Shown: positions 32,232-41,779 of the stretch, piece after piece
Layout of the letters: every line of letters begins with the position of its first letter
Position numbering within the stretch: position 1 is the first letter of the stretch
From: Opimibacter sp041746735
GTDB lineage: Bacteria; Bacteroidota; Bacteroidia; Chitinophagales; Saprospiraceae
Direction: 5' to 3'
NCBI GenBank assembly: GCA_041746735.1
Contig: JBGTGP010000032.1
Coordinates: 124,001-188,000, forward strand
Length of the DNA stretch: 64,000 nt
Made by a program: the position numbers and the translations under genes
The notes under the pieces: model-generated
Database searches by the model: none
Told to the model about the DNA's origin: nothing
The model's input: only the letters and a program-made list of their open reading frames with translations

Positions 32232-34244
32232 TCAGGTACTTTTCCAAAGCCTGATCAGGGCGATCTCCGTTGCGATAAAAATCAAACCCAGTATAATGCA
32301 CCATCTCCATAGGGGTTTGCCCTGGCGATGGGATTCGATCAGTTGGGTAAAATTAACTTCTTCCTGTTGGTTCCACACGGTCAGACTTCCATTGTCCGGC
32401 AGATCTTCGAGATCAGCAAGAGTGAGGTCCGATTCGGTCCGGTCATAATTGAAAGCCAGGGCAGCTACCTGCTTGTCCCCCTGCATGACCTGATAGAATC
32501 CCGCCGTACGGATCTGGCCCTGTACATCCAGCAGCATCTTGCCTCCCAACGGGGACAGACCCGGGATAAAATCCGATGGCCCGGTAATCCTGATCTCACT
32601 GGACACATCGATGGCATTGCGGTCTACCGGAATCAGATGGTCCACACCGATGGTATAAGACAGCGCTTTCTGATCTGCAGAATAGATAGTGAGTTTGTAC
32701 AGTAAGGGTACGAAGATCTCTGGCTGCAGGGACAGATCACTAATCTTCTCATCGAGGGGCGAGGTCATCACACAAAATGCACCTTTCCCCAATGGATAAA
32801 GGGTGATCAGATCACCTCCGTCCCGGAAACTGATCAGGGATTGGCCACGCGAACCACTTCCTGCATAGGGAAACGAACCCGTCACACGGGGCAGCCGCAT
32901 ATTGGGACGCATTCGGCTAAAGACATCGCGAAAGATGAAGGAAGATGTATTGATAGTACCTCCTTGTCGCTCGGTGGCAGCCCAGGTTGTAAATGGGGCC
33001 GCATTCATGGTGTTCAGGAGCGGGTTATAGAGATCCGGTGAGCCATTTGCTGATGGTATAAAAAGGACCTTTCCACCTTCTTGCACATACTTCCTGAGCG
33101 CTGCTGTCAGGCCTGATGGCACGGTGGTGAGTTCATTCAGAATGATGAGGTGGTAGGTGGGGAGATCCGCGTAGGCAATAGCATTGGAGGTTGTCTGGTC
33201 TTGCCGGAAATAGGCATTGTTGGAAAAGACAGCATCGATCTTGACATTTCCTGTTCGTTCATTGATCGAGAGTACGCGGAGTTGCTCTTCGACATAGAAG
33301 GTCATAAAATAGGTGTCATCGAAGGTCACGGGAAAGTCACTGATTCGGATGGCGAGCGTATGCCAGCCGGTATTCAGGACGGTGATCATGGAAGTATCGA
33401 TTCGGACTTCACCGGCTTTGAGGTCGAGCGTAGCGTCAGGTCGTTCCTGTCCGTCCAGACTGATGGTCACTCTGATATTGTCTGCATCTTCGGGAGCATA
33501 GTTGTGGACTTTATAGAGCAGCGCCGAGGTCTGGTTGAGCGTCTGTAACGGGGAGGCAAACCAGGCGGTGTCAAGGCCAATATTTTTTTCACGCACGCTC
33601 TTCAATGGCAGTAGATTCAGCCGAAGGGTGGTGTCGGTGTTCGAAAGGTCAAAGATGGATTGCTGAAAATCAGAGATCATCCAGGCGACCGGTTGACCTT
33701 CTTCGCGTGCAAAGGCTTGTTTTTGCCGGCCGGCGATGACAGAGAGGGGTTTGACATCAGGAGTATACTCCATTTCATCAATGCGGACCAAAGCTTCTTC
33801 CTGGCTGATCCATTGATGTTGTGATGGGGTGAGGTCATGACCGAGAATTTGAAATCGGTCTTCAGGACCATAGCCCATGACTATCTCCTCGGCTTTCCTG
33901 CGGCCGCGATCAAAAAGCGACAAGTCTTTTCCAAATGACTGCATGGAAAAGGAGTTGTCGATAAACAGGCTGACATTCCGGATACCGGCTTTGACTGTGT
34001 CGTTGATCGGGAGGACTGGCTGCGCGAAGGCCAGAATGATGAAAGCCATAGCGAGCAGCCGGGCCAGTAATATCAGAAGGTTGCGTAACCGGTTGCGGGC
34101 AGACGTCTCTTCTTTTACTTCACGTAGAAAGCGTAAGTTGCTGAAATATACTTTCTTATATCGTCTGAAATAAAAAAGATGAAGGATGATGGGGATGGCG
34201 AGTGCGGTCAGTGCCCACAGGAAAGACGGATATAAAAACTGCAT
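32232..34244 (-). CDS. BatA/VWA-like inner membrane protein
   Basis: 670 residues from the ATG at 34244, chosen because MQFLYPSFLWALTALAIPIILHLFYFRR is the exact opening of BatA-type domains and a perfect -7 box (TATCTTTG) sits eight bases upstream. The N-terminal domain has two membrane helices and the conserved VYFSNLRFLREVKEET...RNLLILLARLLA. A von Willebrand A-like domain follows with a MIDAS-like DNSFSM, then a glutamine-amidotransferase-like region (LIILNELTTVPSGLTAALRKYVQEGGKVLFIPS) and a C-terminal helix (WCIILGLIFIATEIALIRLW). Related proteins sit with MoxR ATPases in aerotolerance operons; here it heads the dihydroorotase-like/DUF4199/glycosyltransferase group. Function unknown. Confidence 0.85.
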   Translation of the reverse strand: MQFLYPSFLWALTALAIPIILHLFYFRRYKKVYFSNLRFLREVKEETSARNRLRNLLILLARLLAMAFIILAFAQPVLPINDTVKAGIRNVSLFIDNSFSMQSFGKDLSLFDRGRRKAEEIVMGYGPEDRFQILGHDLTPSQHQWISQEEALVRIDEMEYTPDVKPLSVIAGRQKQAFAREEGQPVAWMISDFQQSIFDLSNTDTTLRLNLLPLKSVREKNIGLDTAWFASPLQTLNQTSALLYKVHNYAPEDADNIRVTISLDGQERPDATLDLKAGEVRIDTSMITVLNTGWHTLAIRISDFPVTFDDTYFMTFYVEEQLRVLSINERTGNVKIDAVFSNNAYFRQDQTTSNAIAYADLPTYHLIILNELTTVPSGLTAALRKYVQEGGKVLFIPSANGSPDLYNPLLNTMNAAPFTTWAATERQGGTINTSSFIFRDVFSRMRPNMRLPRVTGSFPYAGSGSRGQSLISFRDGGDLITLYPLGKGAFCVMTSPLDEKISDLSLQPEIFVPLLYKLTIYSADQKALSYTIGVDHLIPVDRNAIDVSSEIRITGPSDFIPGLSPLGGKMLLDVQGQIRTAGFYQVMQGDKQVAALAFNYDRTESDLTLADLEDLPDNGSLTVWNQQEEVNFTQLIESHRQGKPLWRWCIILGLIFIATEIALIRLWKST

Positions 34245-34252
34245 CGTAGTGC

Positions 34253-34260
34253 CAAAGATA
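34253..34260 (-). promoter_or_regulatory. -7 box TATCTTTG of BatA-like operon
   Basis: Exact TAnnTTTG on the minus strand, eight bases before the ATG at 34244. It decides the start of that gene and implies a nearly leaderless operon mRNA. Confidence 0.55.
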
Positions 34261-34362
34261 GTGCCTCCAACAGGCATTTGAATACATAGCGTGACATCAG
34301 TCAGGAATAACCCCAAATGAATACATCTTAACGAATGGTTTTGGTGTCAGGATGTATGGAGC

Positions 34363-34401
34363 AAAAAAAAAGGCTATCCTGGTGGGATAGCCCTTTTTTT
34401 T
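34363..34401 (-). terminator. hairpin terminator with A and T runs
   Basis: A9-GGCTATCC, loop TGGTG, GGATAGCC-C-T8. It works as a Rho-independent terminator on either strand. It lies downstream of the hydrolase-fold gene (ends 34417, minus strand) and separates that pair from the BatA operon. Confidence 0.85.
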
Positions 34402-34416
34402 CTTGCCATTCTGGTC

Positions 34417-36429
34417 TTATTGTTTGAGTATGCGGGCATTGGCGATCAATTTGCCATTGCTGTCATAGGCTGCTACCAGATATAAGCCTGGCTGCAGGGA
34501 CCCTACTTGAAGGGTGATCACTTCCTGACCCTGTGAAATCTGTTCCAATACAGATTGGCCGAGTACGTTGATCACGCTAAAACGGTTGGCGTTTACCGAA
34601 TTGCGGATATAGAGCTGATGGCTGACCGGATTAGGGGATACCAACAGGTTTTCCACAACAACAGGATTGAACAGACCTGTTCCGAGCTCGAAACGCAGAT
34701 TGTCAAACAGGTAGAGATCTTCTGTTCCCTGTCCTACACCTCCATTGGGAAACAGGCACAAAGTGGTGTGAGATTCACCGGATTGGGAGGACAGATCTGC
34801 CACAAGTGTTTCCCATTCGCCTGATCCTTCCGAACTGAGCCAGGTCTCATAGGGCGTGCTGCTTCCCCCTTCCAGTTTGACTAAGATGGGTGCTTCAGGG
34901 ATGGTGGTGTTGACCTGAAATTGAAATTGATTGTATGAGCTGAGGTCGATCGGGTCATCTCCAAATGTCACACATAGCGCAGCCCATGGATCGTTGGGTG
35001 GATCAAGGTACATACCTACTTTGGATGAAGGATTGTCCGGAGATACCAGCGGATTGTCACTGACCATCAGTCTGTCGGCACCTGCGCCAAATTCATAATT
35101 ACGGCGGCATTCAAAGTCTGTGATCAGTTGTGGGTCTGGTACGACGTTATCACAATTACATACCAGGTCATTAAGTGTGAGGGCCGCATAAGCTCTCGGG
35201 CTGAAAAACCATAAAGCGGTGTCGATATATCGATTGGCTTTATCCAGGGACATATCCGGATTGGTAGCGAGGGCAACCTGGCTGATGGTCAGCGGAGCAG
35301 CGAGAGGATGCACAAACTGATTCCAGAAAGTGGTATCCCAATATTCCCAGGGTCCGGTTTGCGGGCCTGGGAGATTGATGCCCCAGAGATGCTCTTGTCC
35401 AAAAACATTCTCATTGGTGCGAATGGCATTGGAAACGGGATCGAGATAGGTGAATTTTTTTAATGGATCATTGATGCCCAGGGAATTCGCTTTTTCTATC
35501 ATACAGACAGAGCCCCCTATATCGACAACAAAGCTTCCTGTGCCTGCGCCGGCAAAGACAGGCAGATCACAATTGATCTCGCCGGTGATCGGATCTATAC
35601 CGTACGGCGTGGTCGGGTGCGTGACAGTACCGGCTGCGACAAGTGGTACGCTGTTGCCATCTTCCATCCATGAAGAATCACCTACAGCGCCATCCAGTCC
35701 GAAGACGAAATGGAAATCATCCTTAAAGCCCACATGATTAGGCACATTGATTAAGCCTGGATTGATGCCATGCAGATCACCCACGAGTAAGGTATCCACG
35801 AACGGAACACCGGTGACCGGGTCTCGGAACTTGTCGATGTAGATTTCCTCCTGCGTGAGTACAGCAGCATTAAAGACCACGAAACCACCTGTACCGATAC
35901 CAAATAAAGCTACACGGTCTGTATCGATGTTGTATGGGTTGCCAAGATTATCCACGGTCATATTCATAAAGCGGATAAAAGCGTATAAATCCTGAATAGA
36001 ACGGTAAGCGGCATTGATAATGGTGGAACGACGTACGACATCAGTAGGCGCGATAGGATTCCATCCTTTACGATATTGAATCGAAGCGGCGACATAGCCT
36101 CGTTTGGCCAGTCGTTCGCAGACCTGAACATTGGCATAGTCGTTTTTGTCACCGGTCGGGGAGACAAATCCGCGTGGAAGGAAGGTCCCGGTATGCAATA
36201 CCACCGCCAGAGGTCTGGAGGTACAGGTGTCACCGGCAGGCAGATAGAGGTCATACCGTAATGTGTCTGCCGCCGGAGTACCGGTCACGACGGTCACATT
36301 AATACTGTAGATCTGATTGTCCAGACGGACCACATCTGTAAATACCTCAGCTATATACCGCAGGCCCTGGGCCATAAGCCCGGAAGATGTCAACGTGATG
36401 CAAAGTAAAAGTGTAAAGATTTTTTTCAT
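34417..36429 (-). CDS. T9SS-exported alpha/beta-hydrolase-fold protein without nucleophile
   Basis: 670 residues. A signal peptide (FTLLLCITLTSSGLMAQ) is followed by an alpha/beta-hydrolase-like domain (about 45-330: LRYDLYLPAGD, PLAVVLHTGTF, RLAKRGYVAASIQYRKGW, then DRVALFGIGTGGF). The usual esterase elbow G-x-S-x-G reads G-I-G-T-G, so the nucleophile Ser is Gly. A beta-rich carbohydrate-binding-like domain (about 450-590: PWAALCVTFGDDPIDLSSYNQFQFQV) and a T9SS sorting domain (LVSPNPVSHQLYI, SLQPGLYLVAAYD) complete it. It lies 20 bases after the TonB receptor gene, which suggests a surface partner that captures a ligand for the receptor. Lipid or ester binding is a guess. Confidence 0.8.
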   Translation of the reverse strand: MKKIFTLLLCITLTSSGLMAQGLRYIAEVFTDVVRLDNQIYSINVTVVTGTPAADTLRYDLYLPAGDTCTSRPLAVVLHTGTFLPRGFVSPTGDKNDYANVQVCERLAKRGYVAASIQYRKGWNPIAPTDVVRRSTIINAAYRSIQDLYAFIRFMNMTVDNLGNPYNIDTDRVALFGIGTGGFVVFNAAVLTQEEIYIDKFRDPVTGVPFVDTLLVGDLHGINPGLINVPNHVGFKDDFHFVFGLDGAVGDSSWMEDGNSVPLVAAGTVTHPTTPYGIDPITGEINCDLPVFAGAGTGSFVVDIGGSVCMIEKANSLGINDPLKKFTYLDPVSNAIRTNENVFGQEHLWGINLPGPQTGPWEYWDTTFWNQFVHPLAAPLTISQVALATNPDMSLDKANRYIDTALWFFSPRAYAALTLNDLVCNCDNVVPDPQLITDFECRRNYEFGAGADRLMVSDNPLVSPDNPSSKVGMYLDPPNDPWAALCVTFGDDPIDLSSYNQFQFQVNTTIPEAPILVKLEGGSSTPYETWLSSEGSGEWETLVADLSSQSGESHTTLCLFPNGGVGQGTEDLYLFDNLRFELGTGLFNPVVVENLLVSPNPVSHQLYIRNSVNANRFSVINVLGQSVLEQISQGQEVITLQVGSLQPGLYLVAAYDSNGKLIANARILKQ

Positions 36430-36449
36430 ATTCGGTTGAGTTTGGTTGG

Positions 36450-39221
36450 TTATGACTTACCCTCGTAAAGTAAAGAAAAATATGCCAGACGGCCAACACG
36501 GGGCCCACCATAGGTCTGGAATTGTTTCTTATTGAGCACATTGGAGGCCCCGGCCTTAAACGTTACGCCAAGTCGCTCTGCCCTCCAGTTGACCTGAGCA
36601 TCCACCAAATCATAGGTGGGTATTGACCCGGTAAACTGGGGCGATCCTTCGAACAAAAATCCTTCGATCCACTTGTAATTAAGACTGAAGCCCACATTTT
36701 TCACCCGGTTGCCCAAAACAGATATGGGCATATTCCGACCGGCCAAGCCAATATTGAACTTATGCTCAGGTGTGTTGAATGCCGGAATAATGGGATCGTC
36801 GGTGCCTTTTTTATTTAAAATGTTCCAGGAGTAATTACCTGAAAGATTGTAATAGGTGCCTAAAAAATAACTCAGACCTGCATTGAAGCCCTGAGTCGTG
36901 ACGATAGAGGCCGCGTTGGCGGAAATCCTCCAGGCCTGAGGCTGCACAGGAAAATTAAAACCATCAAAGGTGGTTCGGATCCCAATCTTGTAACCGATAA
37001 AATCCGTATACCAACTATAATAGTATCCAGCATCAGCCCAAATTTTACCAAACAAAGTGCCACGGTATCCGAGCTCTATAGATTTAACCTTTTCCGGTTG
37101 GATCGCAGGTTCATTAAAATACACCAAATCATTTGTGTCCCTCGAATCCAGATACATTCTAAAAGATTCCAAGGTGATCAGGCCATCATATCCCGTGATG
37201 TTGCCCAACAATAATGCCCGACCCACATTGAGATGCAGATACTGATCCGACAAGGTCGGATTGCGAACGGCGGCAGAAAAGGAAACACGAAAGGTATGAT
37301 CCAGGGTGGGTGTATACACAAAGGAAGCAGCAGGTGAAACGACGGGATCAAAATTTTGATTCTTATCCAGACGGACGGTTGCATTCATTTTAAGCTTGGT
37401 GGGGATGAGTTTCTTCTCCAGCCCGGCATAGATGCCAAACTCCCGGTTGAACAGGCGTATGCCAGATGTATCACTGAAGATCGTCCCTCGTGAGTCCGGA
37501 TTGTACTGTCTGTAATTGGCACCAAAGGTGTAATTGGCAAAGGCAGATTCAAGTTTGTATTCTCCATGGACATGGACCAGCCCGGATTTGTCATAAAAGC
37601 GGGTGCCCGGAAGATCAGGGTCATTGGATAATCGTGAAGTGATCAGGGCAAACATCGAATCAAATCGGGCAGTGCCTGGCTCAAAGAATGGGAAATTGGG
37701 TTTGTTTGGAGATTTTCGATTGGCATACGCCTGAGCTTCATCATGCCATTGAAAGAGCAGGTCACGGTTTTGATTCAATACCACTTCCTGTTGCTCAAAG
37801 TTGAACGGAAATCCTACGGGATACCCTTCGAGGTTTCGGACCTTGTTACGAACAAACGTTTGCCAATACTGGAGGTAATCTACATTCCAGTCGTCCGTAT
37901 TCTTGGCCGTATTCTGTAGTCGCAGGGCAGTGGCATAGGCATCATAGGTTTTGCCGGCATCCTCTTTGGTGATATAGGCGCGGAGAAAAAACGTATTCTC
38001 TTTTTTAATCTCGGCTTTTCCTTGCCAGAAAAATATATCCTCCAGTCGGAACCGGTTTTCACCCTGGTAGACTGTGGTGCCAAAACCAAAATTTAAACCG
38101 ACATTGGCCTGGATCAGCGGTGTGATTTTATAAAATAATCCGGCATTCCCTTTGATGTTTTCTGTATTGTAATCGACAAGATCAGTTTCGGCATAGCCGC
38201 GCCTGTTGAAATGCTTTAAGCCCGGATATGCAATACGCTCAAGATCACCCGTATATGCCTGTCCCGAAGTGAATTCATCACCATAGATGTTGACGGCATC
38301 ATAGCCACCGGGATTGGAGGCATCTGTTTCGGATTGCTCGGTGGGGTTTAGATTCGTGGCTTCCCAGTCATTGGCGCGCATATATGCCCCATTGAGTTTG
38401 AAGGCAAACTTATCCTGACCTGCATCATTTTGAAATGCCTTGGCATAGCGGAATTCACCTTTGAACAGATTGCGCTCACCGTATTTCAGGCTGACGGCAA
38501 AGCCCGGATGGAGGAAAGGATCCTTGGTCTGAATATCGATCACACCATTGAATGCATTGGGGCCATAGAAGGCTGAACTGGCGCCCTGGATCAATTCGAC
38601 TTTAAGAACGTCCAACTCAGGTGCACCCAGAAAATTGCCGAGTGAAAAATTAAGGCCCGGGGATTGATTATCTACACCATCGATGATCTGGAGGGACCGG
38701 ACCGGGCTGGTACTGTTGAATCCCCGGGTATTGATTACCGTAAACCCCAGACTGGCGGTCGTCAGATCTACACCTTTCAGAGCCCCGAGTCCTTCATAAA
38801 AGTCATTTGACGTCGACTCTTTGATGGCCATCAGGTCCAGGGATTCGATCGTCAATGGGGATTCTCTCCGGCGGTCCGAAATTCGGCTTCCGACTACATT
38901 GACGGTTTCGATCATGACGGAGGTGGTTTCCAGTCGAACCACGATTTTATCCCGGGCATCTGAGACCTCGTGGACCTGCGCCTCATATCCGGTATAACGG
39001 AATTCCAATACCACCGGAAGGGCAGGGACCCTGAGTTGAAAAGTACCATCCCATTCCGTAGCTGTACCGATGGCCGTGCCCTGGACGAAAACGTTAGCCC
39101 CAATGAGTGTTTCGCCTGTAATTTTGTCCAAGACCTCTCCCCTCAATGTCACCTGACCCTGCATCAGCATAGGACTGAGTGCCAGCAGGACGATACAGAG
39201 CCCAATAAACCATCTCTCCAT
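36450..39221 (-). CDS. TonB-dependent outer membrane receptor
   Basis: 923 residues. A signal peptide (LCIVLLALSPMLMQGQ) is followed by a carboxypeptidase-regulatory-like domain (VTLRGEVLDKITGETLIGANVFVQGT...GTATEWDGTFQLRVP), a plug domain (about 110-235: SRISDRRRESPLTIESLD, GLGALKGVDL, TRGFNSTSPVRSLQIIDGVD, VELIQGASSAFYGPNAFNGVIDI) and a 22-strand-type barrel to the end. The plug is well preserved. There is no SusD gene next to it, so it is not a classic polysaccharide-utilisation pair; the downstream partner is a secreted hydrolase-fold protein. Substrate unknown. Confidence 0.92.
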   Translation of the reverse strand: MERWFIGLCIVLLALSPMLMQGQVTLRGEVLDKITGETLIGANVFVQGTAIGTATEWDGTFQLRVPALPVVLEFRYTGYEAQVHEVSDARDKIVVRLETTSVMIETVNVVGSRISDRRRESPLTIESLDLMAIKESTSNDFYEGLGALKGVDLTTASLGFTVINTRGFNSTSPVRSLQIIDGVDNQSPGLNFSLGNFLGAPELDVLKVELIQGASSAFYGPNAFNGVIDIQTKDPFLHPGFAVSLKYGERNLFKGEFRYAKAFQNDAGQDKFAFKLNGAYMRANDWEATNLNPTEQSETDASNPGGYDAVNIYGDEFTSGQAYTGDLERIAYPGLKHFNRRGYAETDLVDYNTENIKGNAGLFYKITPLIQANVGLNFGFGTTVYQGENRFRLEDIFFWQGKAEIKKENTFFLRAYITKEDAGKTYDAYATALRLQNTAKNTDDWNVDYLQYWQTFVRNKVRNLEGYPVGFPFNFEQQEVVLNQNRDLLFQWHDEAQAYANRKSPNKPNFPFFEPGTARFDSMFALITSRLSNDPDLPGTRFYDKSGLVHVHGEYKLESAFANYTFGANYRQYNPDSRGTIFSDTSGIRLFNREFGIYAGLEKKLIPTKLKMNATVRLDKNQNFDPVVSPAASFVYTPTLDHTFRVSFSAAVRNPTLSDQYLHLNVGRALLLGNITGYDGLITLESFRMYLDSRDTNDLVYFNEPAIQPEKVKSIELGYRGTLFGKIWADAGYYYSWYTDFIGYKIGIRTTFDGFNFPVQPQAWRISANAASIVTTQGFNAGLSYFLGTYYNLSGNYSWNILNKKGTDDPIIPAFNTPEHKFNIGLAGRNMPISVLGNRVKNVGFSLNYKWIEGFLFEGSPQFTGSIPTYDLVDAQVNWRAERLGVTFKAGASNVLNKKQFQTYGGPRVGRLAYFSLLYEGKS

Positions 39222-39445
39222 TTTGGTGATTTCTTTGGTTAACAGCGCTTTATACTACCTGCCCGCCGGACAAAGCCCGTTGAAGCATCAAGGGTGGCGC
39301 AATTGATGTTGTAGAGAAAGATAGGGTTTAATTTAAATTACAATGGTAAATTTTAATTTATCGCCGGACCCTGACAGATTTCTGATACCTTGCTTCTGTT
39401 ATGCCGGGTAGCTGATGTTCATTTTGGCCAGGCGTTTGTGAGACT

Positions 39446-40555
39446 ATGCCCGTTCCAGACCTTCATATTATTTCATTTGCAGTTCCTTATCCTCCTGTGT
39501 ATGGTGGTGCTATTGATAGCTGGCACAGACTGCGGGAGCTAAAGGCAGCCGGGGTTCGGGTTACCCTGCACTGTTTTTTGTATCACGCCTTTAAGCCGCA
39601 ACCCATCCTCGAAACAGTAGCCCAGGAAGTGCATTACTATCCCAGAGTCATCTGGCCCGTTGTCCTGACCCGGGATCAGCCGTATATCGTTTCCTCACGT
39701 AAGAGCCCTGCATTGCTTCAACGTTTAAGAGCTGACCATCAACCTGTCCTGTGTGAAGGGATTCAAACCACAGGTTTTGCAAAGGAGTGTCCGGGAAAAA
39801 CGTGGTTGTTGCGTGCCCATAACGTTGAGCATCAGTATTATCGTGAACTGGCCGACCGGGGCAAGGGAATCAAAACCCTGATCTATCGTCGGGAAGCGCA
39901 ATGCCTCGAATCCTATGAGCGGGAGAGTGTTTCACTTTTTAAGGCGGTTTTTTCTATTTCGCCTAAAGATCATCAGTGGTTTACGGACCAGAAAGCACAA
40001 AGTGTACTCGTGCCTCCGTTTCATGGCTTTGAGCAACCTGACATGCCTTTGGGGCGAGGTGCCTATGTGCTGTTTCATGGCGATTTGTCACTGGAGGTCA
40101 ATCAGCAGGCCGTCCTGGACATGATGAGGCATTTACCTGCTGAGCACGCCTACCCGGTGTTGATTGCCGGGAGAAAAGGCAACAGGATCTTTGAAGAAAA
40201 ACTGTCCCGGATGCCCAACCTTCGCAGGGAAGCAGATGTTTCAGAGGAGACTATGACCACGCTCATCCGGAATGCTCATATTATCCTTATCCACAGCCTC
40301 CATGATGCAGGCATGAAGATGAAGATCTTTCCGGCTTTATATCACGGACGATTTGTAGCCGCATCAGAAAATATCCGTACAGGCACTGTGCTAGATGAGG
40401 CTCTTCAATTTTACAATCCGTACGAACTGGCCGCCAACGTGGATCGGTTATGGCCTATGGAATTTACCACGACAATGGTATCAGAACGAACCGCTATACT
40501 CAAACGGCATCCGGACGATAAAGCTCAGACCACTGAAATCATCCGATATTTGTAA
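39446..40555 (+). CDS. GT-B (family 4-like) glycosyltransferase
   Basis: 369 residues with no membrane segment. The N-terminal half has the GT-B start (HIISFAVPYPPVYGGAIDSWHRLRELKAAGVRVTLHCF) with the Gly-rich donor-domain turn, and RAHNVEHQYY. The C-terminal half has VLFHGDLSLEVNQQAV, PVLIAGRKGN and a nucleotide-binding region (IRNAHIILIHSLHDAGMKMKIFPALYHGRFVAAS). Donor and acceptor cannot be told. A TACCTTGC box lies at 39386. It is followed four bases after the stop by mqnE, and the same transcript probably carries the menaquinone genes. Confidence 0.85.
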   Translation: MPVPDLHIISFAVPYPPVYGGAIDSWHRLRELKAAGVRVTLHCFLYHAFKPQPILETVAQEVHYYPRVIWPVVLTRDQPYIVSSRKSPALLQRLRADHQPVLCEGIQTTGFAKECPGKTWLLRAHNVEHQYYRELADRGKGIKTLIYRREAQCLESYERESVSLFKAVFSISPKDHQWFTDQKAQSVLVPPFHGFEQPDMPLGRGAYVLFHGDLSLEVNQQAVLDMMRHLPAEHAYPVLIAGRKGNRIFEEKLSRMPNLRREADVSEETMTTLIRNAHIILIHSLHDAGMKMKIFPALYHGRFVAASENIRTGTVLDEALQFYNPYELAANVDRLWPMEFTTTMVSERTAILKRHPDDKAQTTEIIRYL

Positions 40556-40559
40556 TACC

Positions 40560-41768
40560 ATGATGGAAACGCATGCCCTTGAGGCGCTTCTTACGGACAG
40601 TAGTGCAGCAGCTTCACTCCCCCCTGACCTGCTTCGGATCCGGGATGCTGTACTTTCCGGTGCACGCATCAGGGATGAGGATGCTTTGCTGCTTTTTGAG
40701 CAGGCGCCCTTATCCTTCCTTGGACTGCTGGCAGACCTGGTGCGGACACGTAAGAATGGTCGTAAGACCTTCTTCAACCGCAACTTTCATATCGAGCCAA
40801 CAAACGTCTGCATTTATACCTGTTCGTTTTGTTCTTATTCGAGATTGATTAAACATCGCTCGGAAGGATGGGAGTATACTGCGGAACAGATGATGGATAT
40901 CGTGCGCAAATATGATGATCAACCCGTGACAGAGGTGCATATCGTGGGAGGTGTTTTGCCCCAGTATGATCTTGATTTTTATTGTGACTTATTCCGCCAG
41001 ATCAAAGCGCACAGGCCCGGGTTGCATATCAAAGCATTGACACCGGTGGAGTATCACTATATATTTAAAAAAGCAAAAGTGAGTTATGAAGAAGGTATGC
41101 GGCGGATCCTCGATTCAGGTGTGGATAGTTTGCCTGGAGGAGGAGCTGAAATCTTCGATCCTGAAATTCGCCAACAAATCGCCGGAGATAAATGTGATGC
41201 AGTGCAATGGCTTCGAATCCATGAGATCTGGCATGAATTGGGAAAGCGATCCAATGCCACGATCTTGTACGGGCATATCGAGCAATACCGGCATCGGGTA
41301 GATCATCTGAGACGATTGCGTGAGTTGCAGGATCGTACCGGCGGATTTCAGACGTTCATTCCGTTGAAATTTCGCAACCAGGACAACCAGATGTCGCATT
41401 TGCCTGAGACTACAGTGACAGAGGATATGCGGATGTATGCCGTGAGTCGTATCTATCTGGACAATTTCGATCACATCAAAGCGTATTGGCCTATGCTGGG
41501 CCGGCAGATGGCTCAGGTGGCGATGTCCTTTGGCGTCGATGACCTGGATGGCACGATAGATGATACCACGAAAATCTACAGCATGGCCGGCTCGGAAGAA
41601 CAAAATCCTGCGATGAATACCTATGAATTGGTCACGCTGATCAAAAGTACCGGACGTATTCCAATCGAGCGTGATACCCTCTATCATGAACTTCGTGACT
41701 GGAGCGATGCTACTTTTGAAGAAGAGAACGAATACAGAGGGTATATTGCCCTCCCTACATTAAACTGA
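40560..41768 (+). CDS. mqnE: aminofutalosine synthase MqnE (radical SAM)
   Basis: 402 residues from the ATG at 40560; a frame extension to 40395 runs inside the preceding gene. MqnE joins an enolpyruvyl-benzoate to adenosine in the futalosine route to menaquinone. The radical-SAM cluster is C84-x3-C88-x2-C91 (CIYTCSFC), preceded by RNFHIEPTNV. Further family features: HIVGGVLPQYDLDFY, KALTPVEYHYI, DSLPGGGAEIFDPEIR, HELGKRSNATILYGH, FIPLKFRNQDNQMSH, and a C-terminal SFGVDDLDGT. This N-terminal and C-terminal set separates MqnE from MqnC. The next gene, mqnA, supplies the substrate. Confidence 0.93.
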   Translation: MMETHALEALLTDSSAAASLPPDLLRIRDAVLSGARIRDEDALLLFEQAPLSFLGLLADLVRTRKNGRKTFFNRNFHIEPTNVCIYTCSFCSYSRLIKHRSEGWEYTAEQMMDIVRKYDDQPVTEVHIVGGVLPQYDLDFYCDLFRQIKAHRPGLHIKALTPVEYHYIFKKAKVSYEEGMRRILDSGVDSLPGGGAEIFDPEIRQQIAGDKCDAVQWLRIHEIWHELGKRSNATILYGHIEQYRHRVDHLRRLRELQDRTGGFQTFIPLKFRNQDNQMSHLPETTVTEDMRMYAVSRIYLDNFDHIKAYWPMLGRQMAQVAMSFGVDDLDGTIDDTTKIYSMAGSEEQNPAMNTYELVTLIKSTGRIPIERDTLYHELRDWSDATFEEENEYRGYIALPTLN

Positions 41769-41779
41769 ACGCCATACAG

